A stretch of DNA of 49,330 bases from Crocinitomicaceae bacterium. GTDB taxonomy: Bacteria; Bacteroidota; Bacteroidia; Flavobacteriales_D; Parvicellaceae. The notes under the pieces were generated by a model, which did not search any database, was not told the origin of the DNA, and saw only the letters and a program-made list of their open reading frames with translations. The stretch is from the NCBI GenBank assembly GCA_002716065.1, contig PAZE01000033.1, positions 1 to 49,330 on the forward strand. The letters are read 5' to 3'. Within the stretch, counting starts at the first letter, position 1. Each line of letters opens with the position of its first letter. Positions 8,499 through 17,996 of the stretch are shown here, in pieces. The translations under genes were made by a program, and so were the position numbers.

Positions 8499-9533
8499 TT
8501 AGGCTTTGGAACTAGTTTTTAATCGTTTGGCAGACAGTTTTTTTTGAAGGGTTCTGTTGTTAAGAATGTCTATGGCTAAATAAATGGCGTTTCTCATTGA
8601 CTGTTCTGATGCAATATTTTTTTCAACAAGATCGTAAGCAGTGCCATGATCAGGTGAGGTTCGAACAATTGGAAGTCCAGCTGTAAAGTTAACACCTCTT
8701 CCTTGGGCAATTGTTTTAAATGGTATTAACCCCTGATCGTGATACATAGCTAAAACACCATCGTAATTGAAAAGATTCTTTGAGCCAAAAAAGCCATCAG
8801 CTGGAAAAGGGCCAAAAGCTAAAATGTTTTTATTTTTTACACTGTTAATTGCGGGAATAATGATTTCATTTTCATCATCTCCAAGCATTCCATTTTCACC
8901 CGCATGAGGGTTTAAGCCTAAAACAGCAATTTTGGGTTTTAAAATTCCAAAATCAACAATAAGACTTTGATTTAAAAGAGCTAGTTTTTTTTCTATTATA
9001 TCTTGAGTTAGCAACTCTTTAATATTATGCAGAGGAATGTGGTTGGTAGCCACTCCAACTCTTAAATTTTCCATTACCATTAACATTAGTGATTCATCTA
9101 AATTGGCTAATTGTGTTAGGTATTCTGTGTGGCCAGGGAAATTGAAGTTTTTGTTTTGAATAAACTTTTTATTTATGGGTGCGGTTACTAATACATCAAT
9201 TAAACCATTAGCTAAGTCTTTAGTTGCATGATCTAATGAAGAAAAAGAAAAAGCGCCACTTTCGTTTGTTGGGCAGCCAGGATTTATTTCAAAGTCTTCA
9301 TGACCAACACTAATTAAATTAATTTGTTTAGATTTTGCAGAATTGACTGAGCTTACTTTAGTATAGTTTGCATTGTATTCAGGAATAAGTTTTTTATAAT
9401 GTTTTAATACGCTAGTTGAGGCATATACTACTGCAATAAAACTAGACAACAAACGATTGTCTCTAAGAGCTTTAAGTGTGATTTCCGGTCCAATACCATT
9501 TGGATCACCAATGCTTATTCCTACTTTAATCAT
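8499..9533 (-). CDS. pdxA: 4-hydroxythreonine-4-phosphate dehydrogenase
   Basis: The 344-residue protein matches PdxA throughout: G-D-P-N-G-I-G-P-E near the N-terminus, T-A-P-I-N-K-K followed by P-G-H-T-E-Y-L-T, L-N-P-H-A-G-E-N-G, and A-M-Y-H-D-Q-G-L-I-P-F-K with a final R-T-S-P-D-H-G-T-A-Y-D. The conserved histidines in these motifs bind the divalent metal. It oxidises 4-phosphohydroxy-L-threonine in the DXP-dependent pyridoxal 5'-phosphate pathway, in the cytoplasm. Length is normal. It is transcribed alone, convergent with the Ig-repeat gene and divergent from the next large surface-protein gene. Confidence 0.97.
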   Translation of the reverse strand: MIKVGISIGDPNGIGPEITLKALRDNRLLSSFIAVVYASTSVLKHYKKLIPEYNANYTKVSSVNSAKSKQINLISVGHEDFEINPGCPTNESGAFSFSSLDHATKDLANGLIDVLVTAPINKKFIQNKNFNFPGHTEYLTQLANLDESLMLMVMENLRVGVATNHIPLHNIKELLTQDIIEKKLALLNQSLIVDFGILKPKIAVLGLNPHAGENGMLGDDENEIIIPAINSVKNKNILAFGPFPADGFFGSKNLFNYDGVLAMYHDQGLIPFKTIAQGRGVNFTAGLPIVRTSPDHGTAYDLVEKNIASEQSMRNAIYLAIDILNNRTLQKKLSAKRLKTSSKA

Positions 9534-9543
9534 TATTCTATTT

Positions 9544-9571
9544 AAAGTATAAAATTAAGTATTTATACTTT
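9544..9571. promoter_or_regulatory. AT-rich dyad between pdxA and the 9677 gene
   Basis: A perfect 10-bp inverted repeat (9544-9553 with 9562-9571, eight-base loop) is followed on the plus strand by a run of T. It lies just upstream of the pdxA start. It could be an operator or a leader hairpin; nothing upstream on the plus strand needs a terminator here. The rest of 9534-9676 is AT-rich without another recognisable element. Confidence 0.35.
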
Positions 9572-9676
9572 TTTTAATGGTTATAGTTTTATCTAAACTA
9601 AAACAAGAGAGCTATATTCTATAATATCCTTAATTTAAAAGCAACAAAATACTTAATTTAGAGTTTTTATATTGTT

Positions 9677-12355
9677 TTGATAAGAAGAATTAATATAGTC
9701 TTAATTTTTTTCTTTGTTTCAATTTCTGCTATGGCTACCCATAATAGAGGTGGAGAAATAACCTACACACATGTTTCTGGGCTAACCTATTTGTTCACTA
9801 TTACCACCTGTACAGATGTGGGTTCATCAACTACTGATAGAGATGAATTGTATTTAGATTTTGATTTGGGTACACCATACGCTCAAAGAGACACACTTCA
9901 GAGAGATACAGAGACACCAATGCCTTTTGATCATAAAAAAAACGTATACACTGGGCTTCATACTTTTACTTCTGCTGGTACGCACAGAATAACAATGGAA
10001 GATCCCAATAGAAATTTAGGAATTGAAAATATATATACACAAAGTGGAGGCTCAAGTGATGATATTGTTTTTGCTCTTGAGGCTTATTTAATAATCGATC
10101 CTACTCAAGGTTTAGCAGGGGCAAATAATTCCCCACAGTTTGATGATTGTCCGTGTCCTGCTATTGCTTGTGTAAACAAACCCTATTGTTACAACCCTCT
10201 AGCATATGATTTAGATGACGACTCCCTTTCTTATGAACTGGTTGCTCCTTTAGGGTTAGATGCGGTTCCTCTAGTTATTCCTTCAATTTACATGTTTCCA
10301 GACGATGTTGGGGGGGGTAATATGACTATTGATCCTGTAACTGGAACGGTTTGTTGGAACAACCCAATGATGCAGGGGGAGTTTAACTTTACCATTAAAA
10401 TTAATGAATGGAGAAATGGTGTCTCGATTGGATATGTTATTCGAGATGTTCAGCTTACTGTTCAAGCAAACTGCTTAAATGATCCTCCAGAAATTTTACC
10501 TATTCAAGACACCTGTATTGTTGCTGGAGAAACCATATCATTTAACATTGAGGGAAGTGATGTTAATTTTGACAACTTAGACATGGTCGCTTCTGGTCTT
10601 TCTTTTAATGTTGCCTCATCGCCATCAACATTTAACGCAGTTACCAACCCAGGAATAGCAAATGGTGTGTTTCAGTGGCAAACTAACTGTTCCCACATTA
10701 AAGCTGGAGAATATTTGGTATTAATTGGTTTAACTGATGATGGAGATCCTACTTTTTCAGATTATGAATCGTTTAGTATTAATGTAATTCCACCAGCACT
10801 TACTGGGCTTGTTTCTTCTGCTTTTGGTAATGGTGTTAATTTAAGTTGGGATGTTTCTAATTGCTCAAATGCTGATGGATATAATATTTATAGAGGGGTT
10901 CTGCCAAATCTTCCATTTCCAGACTGTTGTACACCTTTTAATGTTGAGGATTATGGTTTTACTTTTGTTGACCAGGTTCTTGGCGCCTCTACCAACACTT
11001 ACTTTGACAACAATAGCCTAAATTTAGGTATTGATTATTGTTATGTAGTGACTGCAATTTATGATTATGGTCAAGTAGAAAGTTGCCCTTCTGACACTTC
11101 TTGTGTTCGTTTGCTAAAAGATGTTCCTATTGTTACTAATGTTTCTGTTTTTAATACGGATTTAACCTTGGGATCTGATAGTATTATTTGGTCTAAACCA
11201 ACTGATTTGGACACCCTTCAGTATCCAGGTCCATATTTTTATAAAGTTTTTAGAGGATCCTCAATTTCAAATACCACACTTTTTATTGGACAGACATCAC
11301 CATCAACCTTATTATCTTTTACCGATACTATATATATTGACAATAACATCAACACTTTTTCTGGACCAAATTTTTATAGGGTGGAATTGTATTATTCTAA
11401 TAATGGTTCCGATAGTCTTGTGGGAACATCCAATTCTGCTGGCTCTATTTTTGTTGAAGCAGTTGCAAATGATAACCAAGTTGCTCTTTCTTGGAATGAG
11501 CAGGTGCCATGGATTAATTCTTCATACAATGTATTTAGGGTAAACCCTTTTGGCCCAGATAATTTATTGGGGCAAACTACAAATCAGTTTTATGTAGATT
11601 CAGGATTGGTAAATGGTGTTGAATACTGTTATTATGTTATTAGTACAGGAGAATATACTGACTCAAGTATAAACAACCCTCTTTTAAATGTTTCTCAATT
11701 AATTTGTGCTACACCAACTGATTTAACACCCCCTTGTCCTCCAGAGCTTTTTATAAGTGGCGACTGCATTGAGGGAGAGAATACAATTTGGTGGACTAAT
11801 CCAAACAATACCTGCGCTGATGATGTAATGTCTTATAATTTATATTTTAAAGCGGTAGACACCTTAGACTACTTATTATTAGCAACCTTTTCAACTTCTT
11901 CAGACACAAGTTTTGTGCATACAAACTTATGGAACAACACAATACCATCCATTGCTGGCTGCTACAGAGTTACCGCTGTTGATTCTGCTCAGTACTCAAA
12001 TGAAAGCATTTTTAGCAATGAATTTTGTGTTGATAACTGTCCCGATTATTGGTTCCCAAACGTGTTTACGCCCAATGCAGATGGGGATAATGATTATTTC
12101 TTAGCCATTGCACCTTTTAGTTATATAGAGAGTATAGACATTAAAATTTACAATAGGTGGGGATTGCTTGTTTATGAGTCGAAAGACCCTTATTTTAAAT
12201 GGGACGGTAATAGGTTAGACAACAGTCTGCCAGTACCATCGGGTGTTTATTTTTACAATTGTATAGTAAATACTATTCGTCTTTCTGGTATTGAGCCTAT
12301 AACCTTAAATGGGTATTTGCATTTATTTAGGGATAATGGTCAACTAGGTAATTAA
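9677..12355 (+). CDS. large secreted T9SS cargo protein with fibronectin-like domains and gliding-type C-terminal domain
   Basis: The 892-residue protein opens with a signal peptide ending at A-M-A, then T-H-N-R-G-G-E-I-T-Y, an N-terminal signature common in Bacteroidota surface proteins. Cysteine-rich and fibronectin type III-like segments follow (about 370-780; repeated N-x-Y-R/N-V-F-R and Y-C-Y-x-V strands). From about residue 790 a gliding-motility-associated C-terminal domain shows P-N-V-F-T-P-N-A-D-G-D-N-D, Y-N-R-W-G, K-W-D-G and P-S-G-V-Y-F-Y. TTG at 9677 is chosen because it gives a complete signal peptide, an in-frame stop lies just upstream at 9659 and no ATG is available. ribE follows 13 bases later. 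The binding target is unknown. Confidence 0.8.
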   Translation: MIRRINIVLIFFFVSISAMATHNRGGEITYTHVSGLTYLFTITTCTDVGSSTTDRDELYLDFDLGTPYAQRDTLQRDTETPMPFDHKKNVYTGLHTFTSAGTHRITMEDPNRNLGIENIYTQSGGSSDDIVFALEAYLIIDPTQGLAGANNSPQFDDCPCPAIACVNKPYCYNPLAYDLDDDSLSYELVAPLGLDAVPLVIPSIYMFPDDVGGGNMTIDPVTGTVCWNNPMMQGEFNFTIKINEWRNGVSIGYVIRDVQLTVQANCLNDPPEILPIQDTCIVAGETISFNIEGSDVNFDNLDMVASGLSFNVASSPSTFNAVTNPGIANGVFQWQTNCSHIKAGEYLVLIGLTDDGDPTFSDYESFSINVIPPALTGLVSSAFGNGVNLSWDVSNCSNADGYNIYRGVLPNLPFPDCCTPFNVEDYGFTFVDQVLGASTNTYFDNNSLNLGIDYCYVVTAIYDYGQVESCPSDTSCVRLLKDVPIVTNVSVFNTDLTLGSDSIIWSKPTDLDTLQYPGPYFYKVFRGSSISNTTLFIGQTSPSTLLSFTDTIYIDNNINTFSGPNFYRVELYYSNNGSDSLVGTSNSAGSIFVEAVANDNQVALSWNEQVPWINSSYNVFRVNPFGPDNLLGQTTNQFYVDSGLVNGVEYCYYVISTGEYTDSSINNPLLNVSQLICATPTDLTPPCPPELFISGDCIEGENTIWWTNPNNTCADDVMSYNLYFKAVDTLDYLLLATFSTSSDTSFVHTNLWNNTIPSIAGCYRVTAVDSAQYSNESIFSNEFCVDNCPDYWFPNVFTPNADGDNDYFLAIAPFSYIESIDIKIYNRWGLLVYESKDPYFKWDGNRLDNSLPVPSGVYFYNCIVNTIRLSGIEPITLNGYLHLFRDNGQLGN

Positions 12356-12368
12356 TTAATATAGAAAA

Positions 12369-12959
12369 ATGTTTACAGGAATTATAGAAACTATAGCAGA
12401 GGTTTTAAGTATTACACCACAAGGAAGTAACATTAATATTGAACTATCTGCTGATATTTCTAATTCCTTAAAAATTGACCAAAGTGTTTCTCATAATGGG
12501 GTTTGTCTAACAGTGGTTGAATTAACACAAAATGGATATGTTGTAACAGCGATTGAAGAAACCTTAGTTAAAACAAATTTAGGGAGCTTAAAAAAAGGAG
12601 ATTTTGTTAATCTTGAGCGATGCACAAAGGTGGGTGACCGTTTAGATGGCCACATTGTTCAGGGACACGTTGATGGTGTTGCTAAGTGTGAAAAAATTGA
12701 ACACTTAGATGGAAGCTGGAAATTTCCTTTTATTGGTGATTCCGATATAGACACTCTTACTGTAAATAAGGGTTCAATAAGTATAAATGGAGTTAGCCTA
12801 ACTGTTGTTCATACGCAAAATAGACGATTTTGCGTTGCAATTATTCCATACACCTATCAAAATACCACTTTTAGATTTTTAAAAGAAGGAGATGCCGTTA
12901 ATATTGAATACGATATTATTGGAAAATATGTGATGAAAAAAAGAGTATTTAAAGCTTAA
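12369..12959 (+). CDS. ribE: riboflavin synthase, alpha chain
   Basis: The 196-residue protein begins with the invariant M-F-T-G-I-I-E and shows the two-lobed internal duplication of the family: S-H-N-G-V-C-L-T-V in the first lobe and S-I-N-G-V-S-L-T-V in the second, with G-H-I-V-Q-G-H-V-D-G between them. It dismutates two 6,7-dimethyl-8-ribityllumazine molecules to riboflavin in the cytoplasm and normally forms a trimer. It lies 13 bases after the surface-protein gene, so it may be co-transcribed with it. Its stop codon overlaps that of the convergent YceI gene in a shared TTAA. Confidence 0.97.
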   Translation: MFTGIIETIAEVLSITPQGSNINIELSADISNSLKIDQSVSHNGVCLTVVELTQNGYVVTAIEETLVKTNLGSLKKGDFVNLERCTKVGDRLDGHIVQGHVDGVAKCEKIEHLDGSWKFPFIGDSDIDTLTVNKGSISINGVSLTVVHTQNRRFCVAIIPYTYQNTTFRFLKEGDAVNIEYDIIGKYVMKKRVFKA

Positions 12960-13609
12960 TTTACTTTCTCAAATTGAGAAAGAACAATTACTTCAACTGT
13001 TGGCCAAAGAATACTTTCAGTGTCATTAGGTCCGGTGTGTTTTGCCTCACATACTTTATTTAATGAATCAAGTGCTTGCTTTCCTTCCCAATCTAAAACA
13101 TTGAGTTCCGCTTTTAGAAAAAACTCATCATAATCATCAATAGACCAAGTAAATGGTTGACTTTTTTGTTTACCATTCATTTCTAAAACTAAACTACCAT
13201 CACCACTTTTATCACCATTAATTTCAACTATTTCTCCTTTTATGGAAAGAGGGTTTACTAAAACTCCAAAAAAATGGTTAATAATTTTATAGTCTCTGTC
13301 TTTATCATTGGTATTTGTTGAGCTGGTGAAAAGCTCAAATGAGACCCCCTTTAATGCATCTAAAACAGTGCTGGTATCTTTAAATCCAACAAAAGAGATA
13401 GAGTCAAACTTTCCGTTTACTGGAACTTTTTTTGAGTGTTTAAATGCCGTCCATTTAACTGAAGTGTTTTTTGGTGAATTGTACAAGGAAGATGGTTCAG
13501 AAAGCTCAACTTTCTCGATTTGCTGATCGATAGCAATGTTGTCAATTTGTTCATTAGAACAGCAGACAAGAAACAGACTTAGTAATAAGATGAAAATGTG
13601 TTGTCTCAT
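12956..13609 (-). CDS. YceI-like domain lipoprotein
   Basis: The 217-residue protein has a short hydrophobic leader ending L-V-C-C-S-N, consistent with lipid attachment to a cysteine, though the residue before it is itself Cys, which is unusual. The mature part shows V-K-W-T-A-F-K-x-x-K-x-V-P-V-N-G-x-F, the start of a YceI-like lipocalin fold that binds isoprenoid-type lipids in characterised members. Its ATG overlaps the stop of the upstream biotin-carrier gene (ATGA), indicating coupled translation. The function of this combination is unknown. A second YceI protein is encoded at 42235-42750. Confidence 0.8.
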   Translation of the reverse strand: MRQHIFILLLSLFLVCCSNEQIDNIAIDQQIEKVELSEPSSLYNSPKNTSVKWTAFKHSKKVPVNGKFDSISFVGFKDTSTVLDALKGVSFELFTSSTNTNDKDRDYKIINHFFGVLVNPLSIKGEIVEINGDKSGDGSLVLEMNGKQKSQPFTWSIDDYDEFFLKAELNVLDWEGKQALDSLNKVCEAKHTGPNDTESILWPTVEVIVLSQFEKVN

Positions 13610-14130
13610 TTTTTTTCAAATTTAATTAGCGATGCATTTTTTTCTATAGTATCATTTTCGTTAACCTCAATAGATTCAATTACACCATCAATGGGTGATC
13701 CTAGAACGTTTTCCATTTTCATGGCTTCTAGAATAACTAAAGGATCTCCTTTTTTAATTGTATCACCAGGCTTTACTTTTATTGCTAAAACAACACCTGG
13801 CATTGGCGCTTTAAGTTGATCAACATCTGTTGAGCTGTTGGCACTAATTCCAAATTTTTTAAGGATACTATCTACCTGTTTTTCGAGAGTTATTTGCACT
13901 CTTTTGCCGTTTACTTTAAGTAGAACAGAATTGTTTTCTTGATCAAAGTGAAGTAATCTACAATTGTATTTAACTCCATTTTTTTCAAGCGTAATTGAAT
14001 AATCTTCTTTTTTTATAACCAGGTAGTTAGAGATAAAAAGGTCATCTATTGCTGTTGAGGTGTTTTGATATTTTCCTGTAATCAATTTTTTTTTGTAATA
14101 GTTACAGCGAAGGTAATTAAACAAAAGCAA
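13606..14130 (-). CDS. biotin carboxyl carrier protein subunit (acyl-CoA carboxylase type)
   Basis: The 174-residue protein ends in a biotinyl/lipoyl domain (about 105-174) with the biotinylation motif E-A-M-K-M-E-N; the lysine is residue 138 from the ORF start. L-K-A-P-M-P-G-V-V opens the domain. The N-terminal about 100 residues resemble the linker region of Bacteroidota propionyl/acetyl-CoA carboxylase carrier subunits. No biotin carboxylase or carboxyltransferase gene is nearby, so its partners must be elsewhere. The true start is uncertain: a TTG near 14085 gives a more typical N-terminus than the ATG at 14130. It is translationally coupled to the YceI lipoprotein. Confidence 0.88.
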   Translation of the reverse strand: MLLFNYLRCNYYKKKLITGKYQNTSTAIDDLFISNYLVIKKEDYSITLEKNGVKYNCRLLHFDQENNSVLLKVNGKRVQITLEKQVDSILKKFGISANSSTDVDQLKAPMPGVVLAIKVKPGDTIKKGDPLVILEAMKMENVLGSPIDGVIESIEVNENDTIEKNASLIKFEKK

Positions 14131-14161
14131 ATATTAAACTCAATTATATGTTACAATTCAG

Positions 14162-14169
14162 CATATTTG
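14162..14169 (+). promoter_or_regulatory. candidate -7 box for the aminopeptidase operon
   Basis: CATATTTG matches the Bacteroidota -7 consensus TAnnTTTG at seven of eight positions and lies 22 bases before the ATG at 14192. No clear -33 TTG is visible, so this is tentative. Confidence 0.3.
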
Positions 14170-14191
14170 TTAAACAAAAGTATTTTTATTG

Positions 14192-16861
14192 ATGAAAAAA
14201 CAGCGTATAAAACAACAGCTATTAAGTGTTTTTTGCTTGAGTATTTCCTTTTTGTTTTCTTGCACTGGCTCAAAGCCAATCACTTCAACACCTAAAGAAA
14301 TTACCACCTCAACGACCACTAAACAACAGGTAGTTCCATTATATCAAAAAACAAAATCTAGAGAAATAGATGTTCTTCATACCAAACTTATGGTTGATGT
14401 TAATTGGGAAAATAAGCAGCTAAATGGCGAGGCTTATTTAACCATTAAACCATATTATTTTTCTTTAGATACTGTTGTTCTAGATGCAAAGGCCATGACC
14501 ATAGAAAAAGTTAGACTTCTTTCTAAAAATAAAGAGTTACCTATTGAAGCAATTAATACTGGGAAAAAATTAAAAATCCCACTTCCTTATAGAGCCTCAA
14601 AAACAGACACTATTGATTTGTATATTAAATACATAGCTAACCCAGAAAAAGTAACACAAAAAGGCTCTTCGGCAATATCCATGGCAAAGGGATTGTATTT
14701 TATTAATGCCAAAGGCAGTAACCCTAATAAGCCTCAACAATTGTGGACTCAAGGAGAAACAGAGGCTAACTCTGTTTGGTTCCCTACAATTGATAATCCG
14801 GTAGAGAAGACAACTCAAGAGCTATTTATTACTGTAGAAGACAGATTTAAAACACTATCTAACGGAGAGTTAATTTACTCTTCCCTTTCTGAAGATGGTT
14901 TTAGGACAGATTATTGGAAAATGGAAAAACCGCACTCACCTTACCTATTTATGATGGCTATTGGAGAGTTTTCAATTGTTGAGGATTACTGGAAAAAAGA
15001 CAATGGAGAAGTTATGGATGTTTTTTATTTTGTTGATCCAAAATATGAGTCGCATGCTAAGGCTATTTTTGGCAAAACCCCTAAAATGCTCACCTATTTT
15101 TCAAAAATTCTAGGGTTTGAATATCCTTGGAATAAGTATCATCAAGTAGTTGTTGAAGATTTTGTTTCTGGGGCAATGGAAAATACCACCGCCACTATCC
15201 ATGGAGACTTCCTTCATCAAACCAAGCGAGAAATAATTGACGGAGGAAATGAATCTATTATTGCACATGAATTGTTTCATCATTGGTTTGGTGATTTGGT
15301 AACTTGCGAAAGCTGGTCCAACCTTCCCTTAAATGAATCTTTTGCAAATTACAGTCAATACTTGTGGGATGAATACGAATATGGTAAAATGGAGGCAGAT
15401 ATGAATGCATTTCAAGAAATGGAAGGATATTTTTTATCTGCTCAGCAAGCTGGGTATAAAGACTTAATCAGGTTTGATTTTCTTGACAAGGAGGATATGT
15501 TTGATGGACATTCTTACAATAAGGGCGGTAGAATCCTTCACATGCTCAGAGATTATTTAGGAGATGATGCTTTTTTTGATGGGTTGACCCTTTACTTAAC
15601 TACACACGCCTATGAAACCGCTGAAGCTCATGATTTGAGAATAGCTTTCGAGAAGGTTTCAGGGCTTGATTTAAATTGGTTTTTTAATCAGTGGTTTTAT
15701 GCTAAGGGTCATCCTATTTTGGAAATTAAACAGAATTATTCAGCAGAAGCTAAAGAACTAAAGCTTATGATACATCAAAAGCAGGATACAGAAAATTGGC
15801 CATTATATAGTTTACCCATTCAAATTGATATTTATACAGAAAATGGAGTTGAGCATTATAAAAAATGGATTACGAAAAAATATGACACAACCAGCTATGC
15901 ATTAAATCAGCAGCCGCTTCTTGTTAACGTAGATGCTCATAAAACCTTATTGTGTAAGAAAACAGATTTAAAAAGCACTAAACAATGGATACATCAAATG
16001 CTTAACGCACCACTTTGGTTAGACAAAAAAGAAGCAATTGACAAATTAGCCAAAAGCAAAGAAAAAGAAGTTTTAGAAGCCATGTTAAAGATGTTACATC
16101 ATGATTTTTGGAACGTTAAATTAATGGTGATTCGAAAGATAAAAAATACTGTTGCTTTATATCCAGAAAAAGTAAAAACAGCACTATTGTCACTTTCCAT
16201 TAAAGATTCAAGCCCAAAGGTTCGTGCAGCAGCAATTCGCTCTCTTGGAAAATTTTATCCAATAAGTGACGACATTTCAATAGTAATAAAAAAGGCACTT
16301 AAAGATTCCTCATATCAAGTAATAAGCGATGCATTAAAAGTGATTGTAAAAAATGATTCTTTGACAGGCCTAAAACTAGCGAAAGGTTTTGAAAAAGAAG
16401 AAAGTTCTATTGTTAACCAAACCGTAGCTGCTATTTATGCAGATTATGGAAATCAACATCAACATCAGTTTTTTTTAAATACTATTGATGAGCTGTCAGG
16501 TTTCAATAAATATTCTTTTTTACAACAGTATTTCAACTATTTGTTAAGACAAGAAATTTCGGTTATTGATGTTGGAGTCGTTCAATTTGAAAAAATTGCT
16601 AGACACGGTAAGCCCTGGTATTTAAAACTTTCTGGTTACCATTTGCTTTCAGCTATTAAGGATTATCATCAAGAAAAAATTGATCGATACAACAGTGAGA
16701 TTGTTAATTCTGCAAAGGAAAATACTCAGTTAGATCAATTGCAAATTACTCAAAGCAAAAAAGAGCACCAAAAAAGAGTAGACTATATTAGTGATTTACT
16801 TAAGGAACTAATTAGTGAAGAATCCAATCAGGAAGTATTAAAGTACATTGGCAATAAATAG
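14192..16861 (+). CDS. M1 family aminopeptidase lipoprotein with HEAT-like repeats
   Basis: The 889-residue protein is a predicted lipoprotein (lipobox L-F-S-C, Cys24). The gluzincin catalytic core shows G-A-M-E-N-T-T for substrate recognition and zinc site H359-E-L-F-H363 with E382 eighteen residues later, as in leukotriene A4 hydrolase/aminopeptidase N enzymes. The C-terminal third (about 600-800) has helical HEAT-like repeats, for example K-V-R-A-A-A-I-R-S-L-G. It should remove N-terminal residues from peptides at the periplasmic or outer-membrane surface. ATG at 14192 is preferred to an adjacent TTG at 14189. The hemW gene starts inside its 3' end, forming an operon of three overlapping genes. 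Confidence 0.93.
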   Translation: MKKQRIKQQLLSVFCLSISFLFSCTGSKPITSTPKEITTSTTTKQQVVPLYQKTKSREIDVLHTKLMVDVNWENKQLNGEAYLTIKPYYFSLDTVVLDAKAMTIEKVRLLSKNKELPIEAINTGKKLKIPLPYRASKTDTIDLYIKYIANPEKVTQKGSSAISMAKGLYFINAKGSNPNKPQQLWTQGETEANSVWFPTIDNPVEKTTQELFITVEDRFKTLSNGELIYSSLSEDGFRTDYWKMEKPHSPYLFMMAIGEFSIVEDYWKKDNGEVMDVFYFVDPKYESHAKAIFGKTPKMLTYFSKILGFEYPWNKYHQVVVEDFVSGAMENTTATIHGDFLHQTKREIIDGGNESIIAHELFHHWFGDLVTCESWSNLPLNESFANYSQYLWDEYEYGKMEADMNAFQEMEGYFLSAQQAGYKDLIRFDFLDKEDMFDGHSYNKGGRILHMLRDYLGDDAFFDGLTLYLTTHAYETAEAHDLRIAFEKVSGLDLNWFFNQWFYAKGHPILEIKQNYSAEAKELKLMIHQKQDTENWPLYSLPIQIDIYTENGVEHYKKWITKKYDTTSYALNQQPLLVNVDAHKTLLCKKTDLKSTKQWIHQMLNAPLWLDKKEAIDKLAKSKEKEVLEAMLKMLHHDFWNVKLMVIRKIKNTVALYPEKVKTALLSLSIKDSSPKVRAAAIRSLGKFYPISDDISIVIKKALKDSSYQVISDALKVIVKNDSLTGLKLAKGFEKEESSIVNQTVAAIYADYGNQHQHQFFLNTIDELSGFNKYSFLQQYFNYLLRQEISVIDVGVVQFEKIARHGKPWYLKLSGYHLLSAIKDYHQEKIDRYNSEIVNSAKENTQLDQLQITQSKKEHQKRVDYISDLLKELISEESNQEVLKYIGNK

Positions 16862-17996
16862 TTTGTTTGGCATTTACATACATATTCCTTTCTGCAAAAA
16901 AGCCTGTACATACTGTGATTTTCATTTTTCTACAGCAATACAATCCAAACAGGAGGTTTTAACAGCTATTTTGCATGAAATTTCATCAAGAAAACAGGAA
17001 TTAAATGGTGTGGTTGATTCTATTTATTTTGGTGGGGGAACGCCAACTGCAATTGATTTAAGTGATTTAAATCTAATTTTAAGTTCTATTAAAAACAATT
17101 ATGTAATTGTAGAAAATCCAGAAATTACAATAGAAATAAATCCCGAAGACCTGTCAAAAAGTGAGTTTATAAAGCTAAAAGAAATTGGTTTTAATAGATT
17201 AAGCATAGGTATTCAATCTTTTCAAGATAATGTTCTTAAATGGATGAATCGATCGCATTCTCCAAAAAAAGCAATAGACGCAGTAGCACATGCGCAAGCT
17301 GCTGGTTTTGGCAATATTAGTATAGATTTAATTTACGGATTACCAGTTTTTTTAAATAGAAATTGGAATAAGGATATTGATATTGCCTTAAGCTTAAATG
17401 TTCAGCACATTTCATCTTACAACCTAACTAAAGAAAAGTCTACCAAGCTATACATGGATGTTAAAAAAGGAAAATATACTATGCCAAACCAAGACATTTG
17501 CTCACAAGAATTTAAGCTTCTGGTTGATAAATTGACCAATAAAAGGTTCGAGCAATATGAAGCATCTAATTTTTCTCTTAATGGATACCGTTCTGCTCAC
17601 AATTCTTCTTATTGGTCCTCTAAGCCATATTTGGGAATAGGACCATCAGCACATTCTTATAATGGGAAAAATATAAGAAGATGGAATGTTGCTAGCAACA
17701 AAAAATACTCCAAGGACGTATTGTCATTTAGCGACTATTTTCAACAAGAAAAACTCAGCAATGAGGATCTTGCTAATGAGCTTATTTTATTGGGAACTAG
17801 AAGCGACAGCGGAGTAGATTTAAATAGACTTTTTTCTCTTTTAAATCAGCAACAAGAACAAAGCTTAATAAAACAAATTAAAGCTCTAAAAGAAAAAGAG
17901 CTTATTACTCAGCAAAATAATAAGCTTATTGTTTTTGCAGAGAACTTTTTATTTTCAGATTATATTGCTAGAGAATTGTTTATATTGCCTTTGTGA
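16848..17996 (+). CDS. hemW: radical SAM heme chaperone HemW-like (CPO family)
   Basis: The 382-residue protein has an N-terminal G-I-Y-I-H-I-P-F-C followed by the radical SAM cluster motif C16-x3-C20-x2-C23-D-F, then Y-F-G-G-G-T-P-T, I-E-I-N-P-E-D, R-L-S-I-G-I-Q-S-F-Q and D-L-I-Y-G-L-P. The absence of a fourth cysteine after Cys23 fits HemW, which inserts heme into respiratory proteins, rather than HemN coproporphyrinogen dehydrogenase. The start is TTG at 16848 (or TTG at 16863); no ATG is available. It overlaps the aminopeptidase gene by 14 bases and the next gene by four (GTGA). Confidence 0.9.
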   Translation: MAINSLFGIYIHIPFCKKACTYCDFHFSTAIQSKQEVLTAILHEISSRKQELNGVVDSIYFGGGTPTAIDLSDLNLILSSIKNNYVIVENPEITIEINPEDLSKSEFIKLKEIGFNRLSIGIQSFQDNVLKWMNRSHSPKKAIDAVAHAQAAGFGNISIDLIYGLPVFLNRNWNKDIDIALSLNVQHISSYNLTKEKSTKLYMDVKKGKYTMPNQDICSQEFKLLVDKLTNKRFEQYEASNFSLNGYRSAHNSSYWSSKPYLGIGPSAHSYNGKNIRRWNVASNKKYSKDVLSFSDYFQQEKLSNEDLANELILLGTRSDSGVDLNRLFSLLNQQQEQSLIKQIKALKEKELITQQNNKLIVFAENFLFSDYIARELFILPL

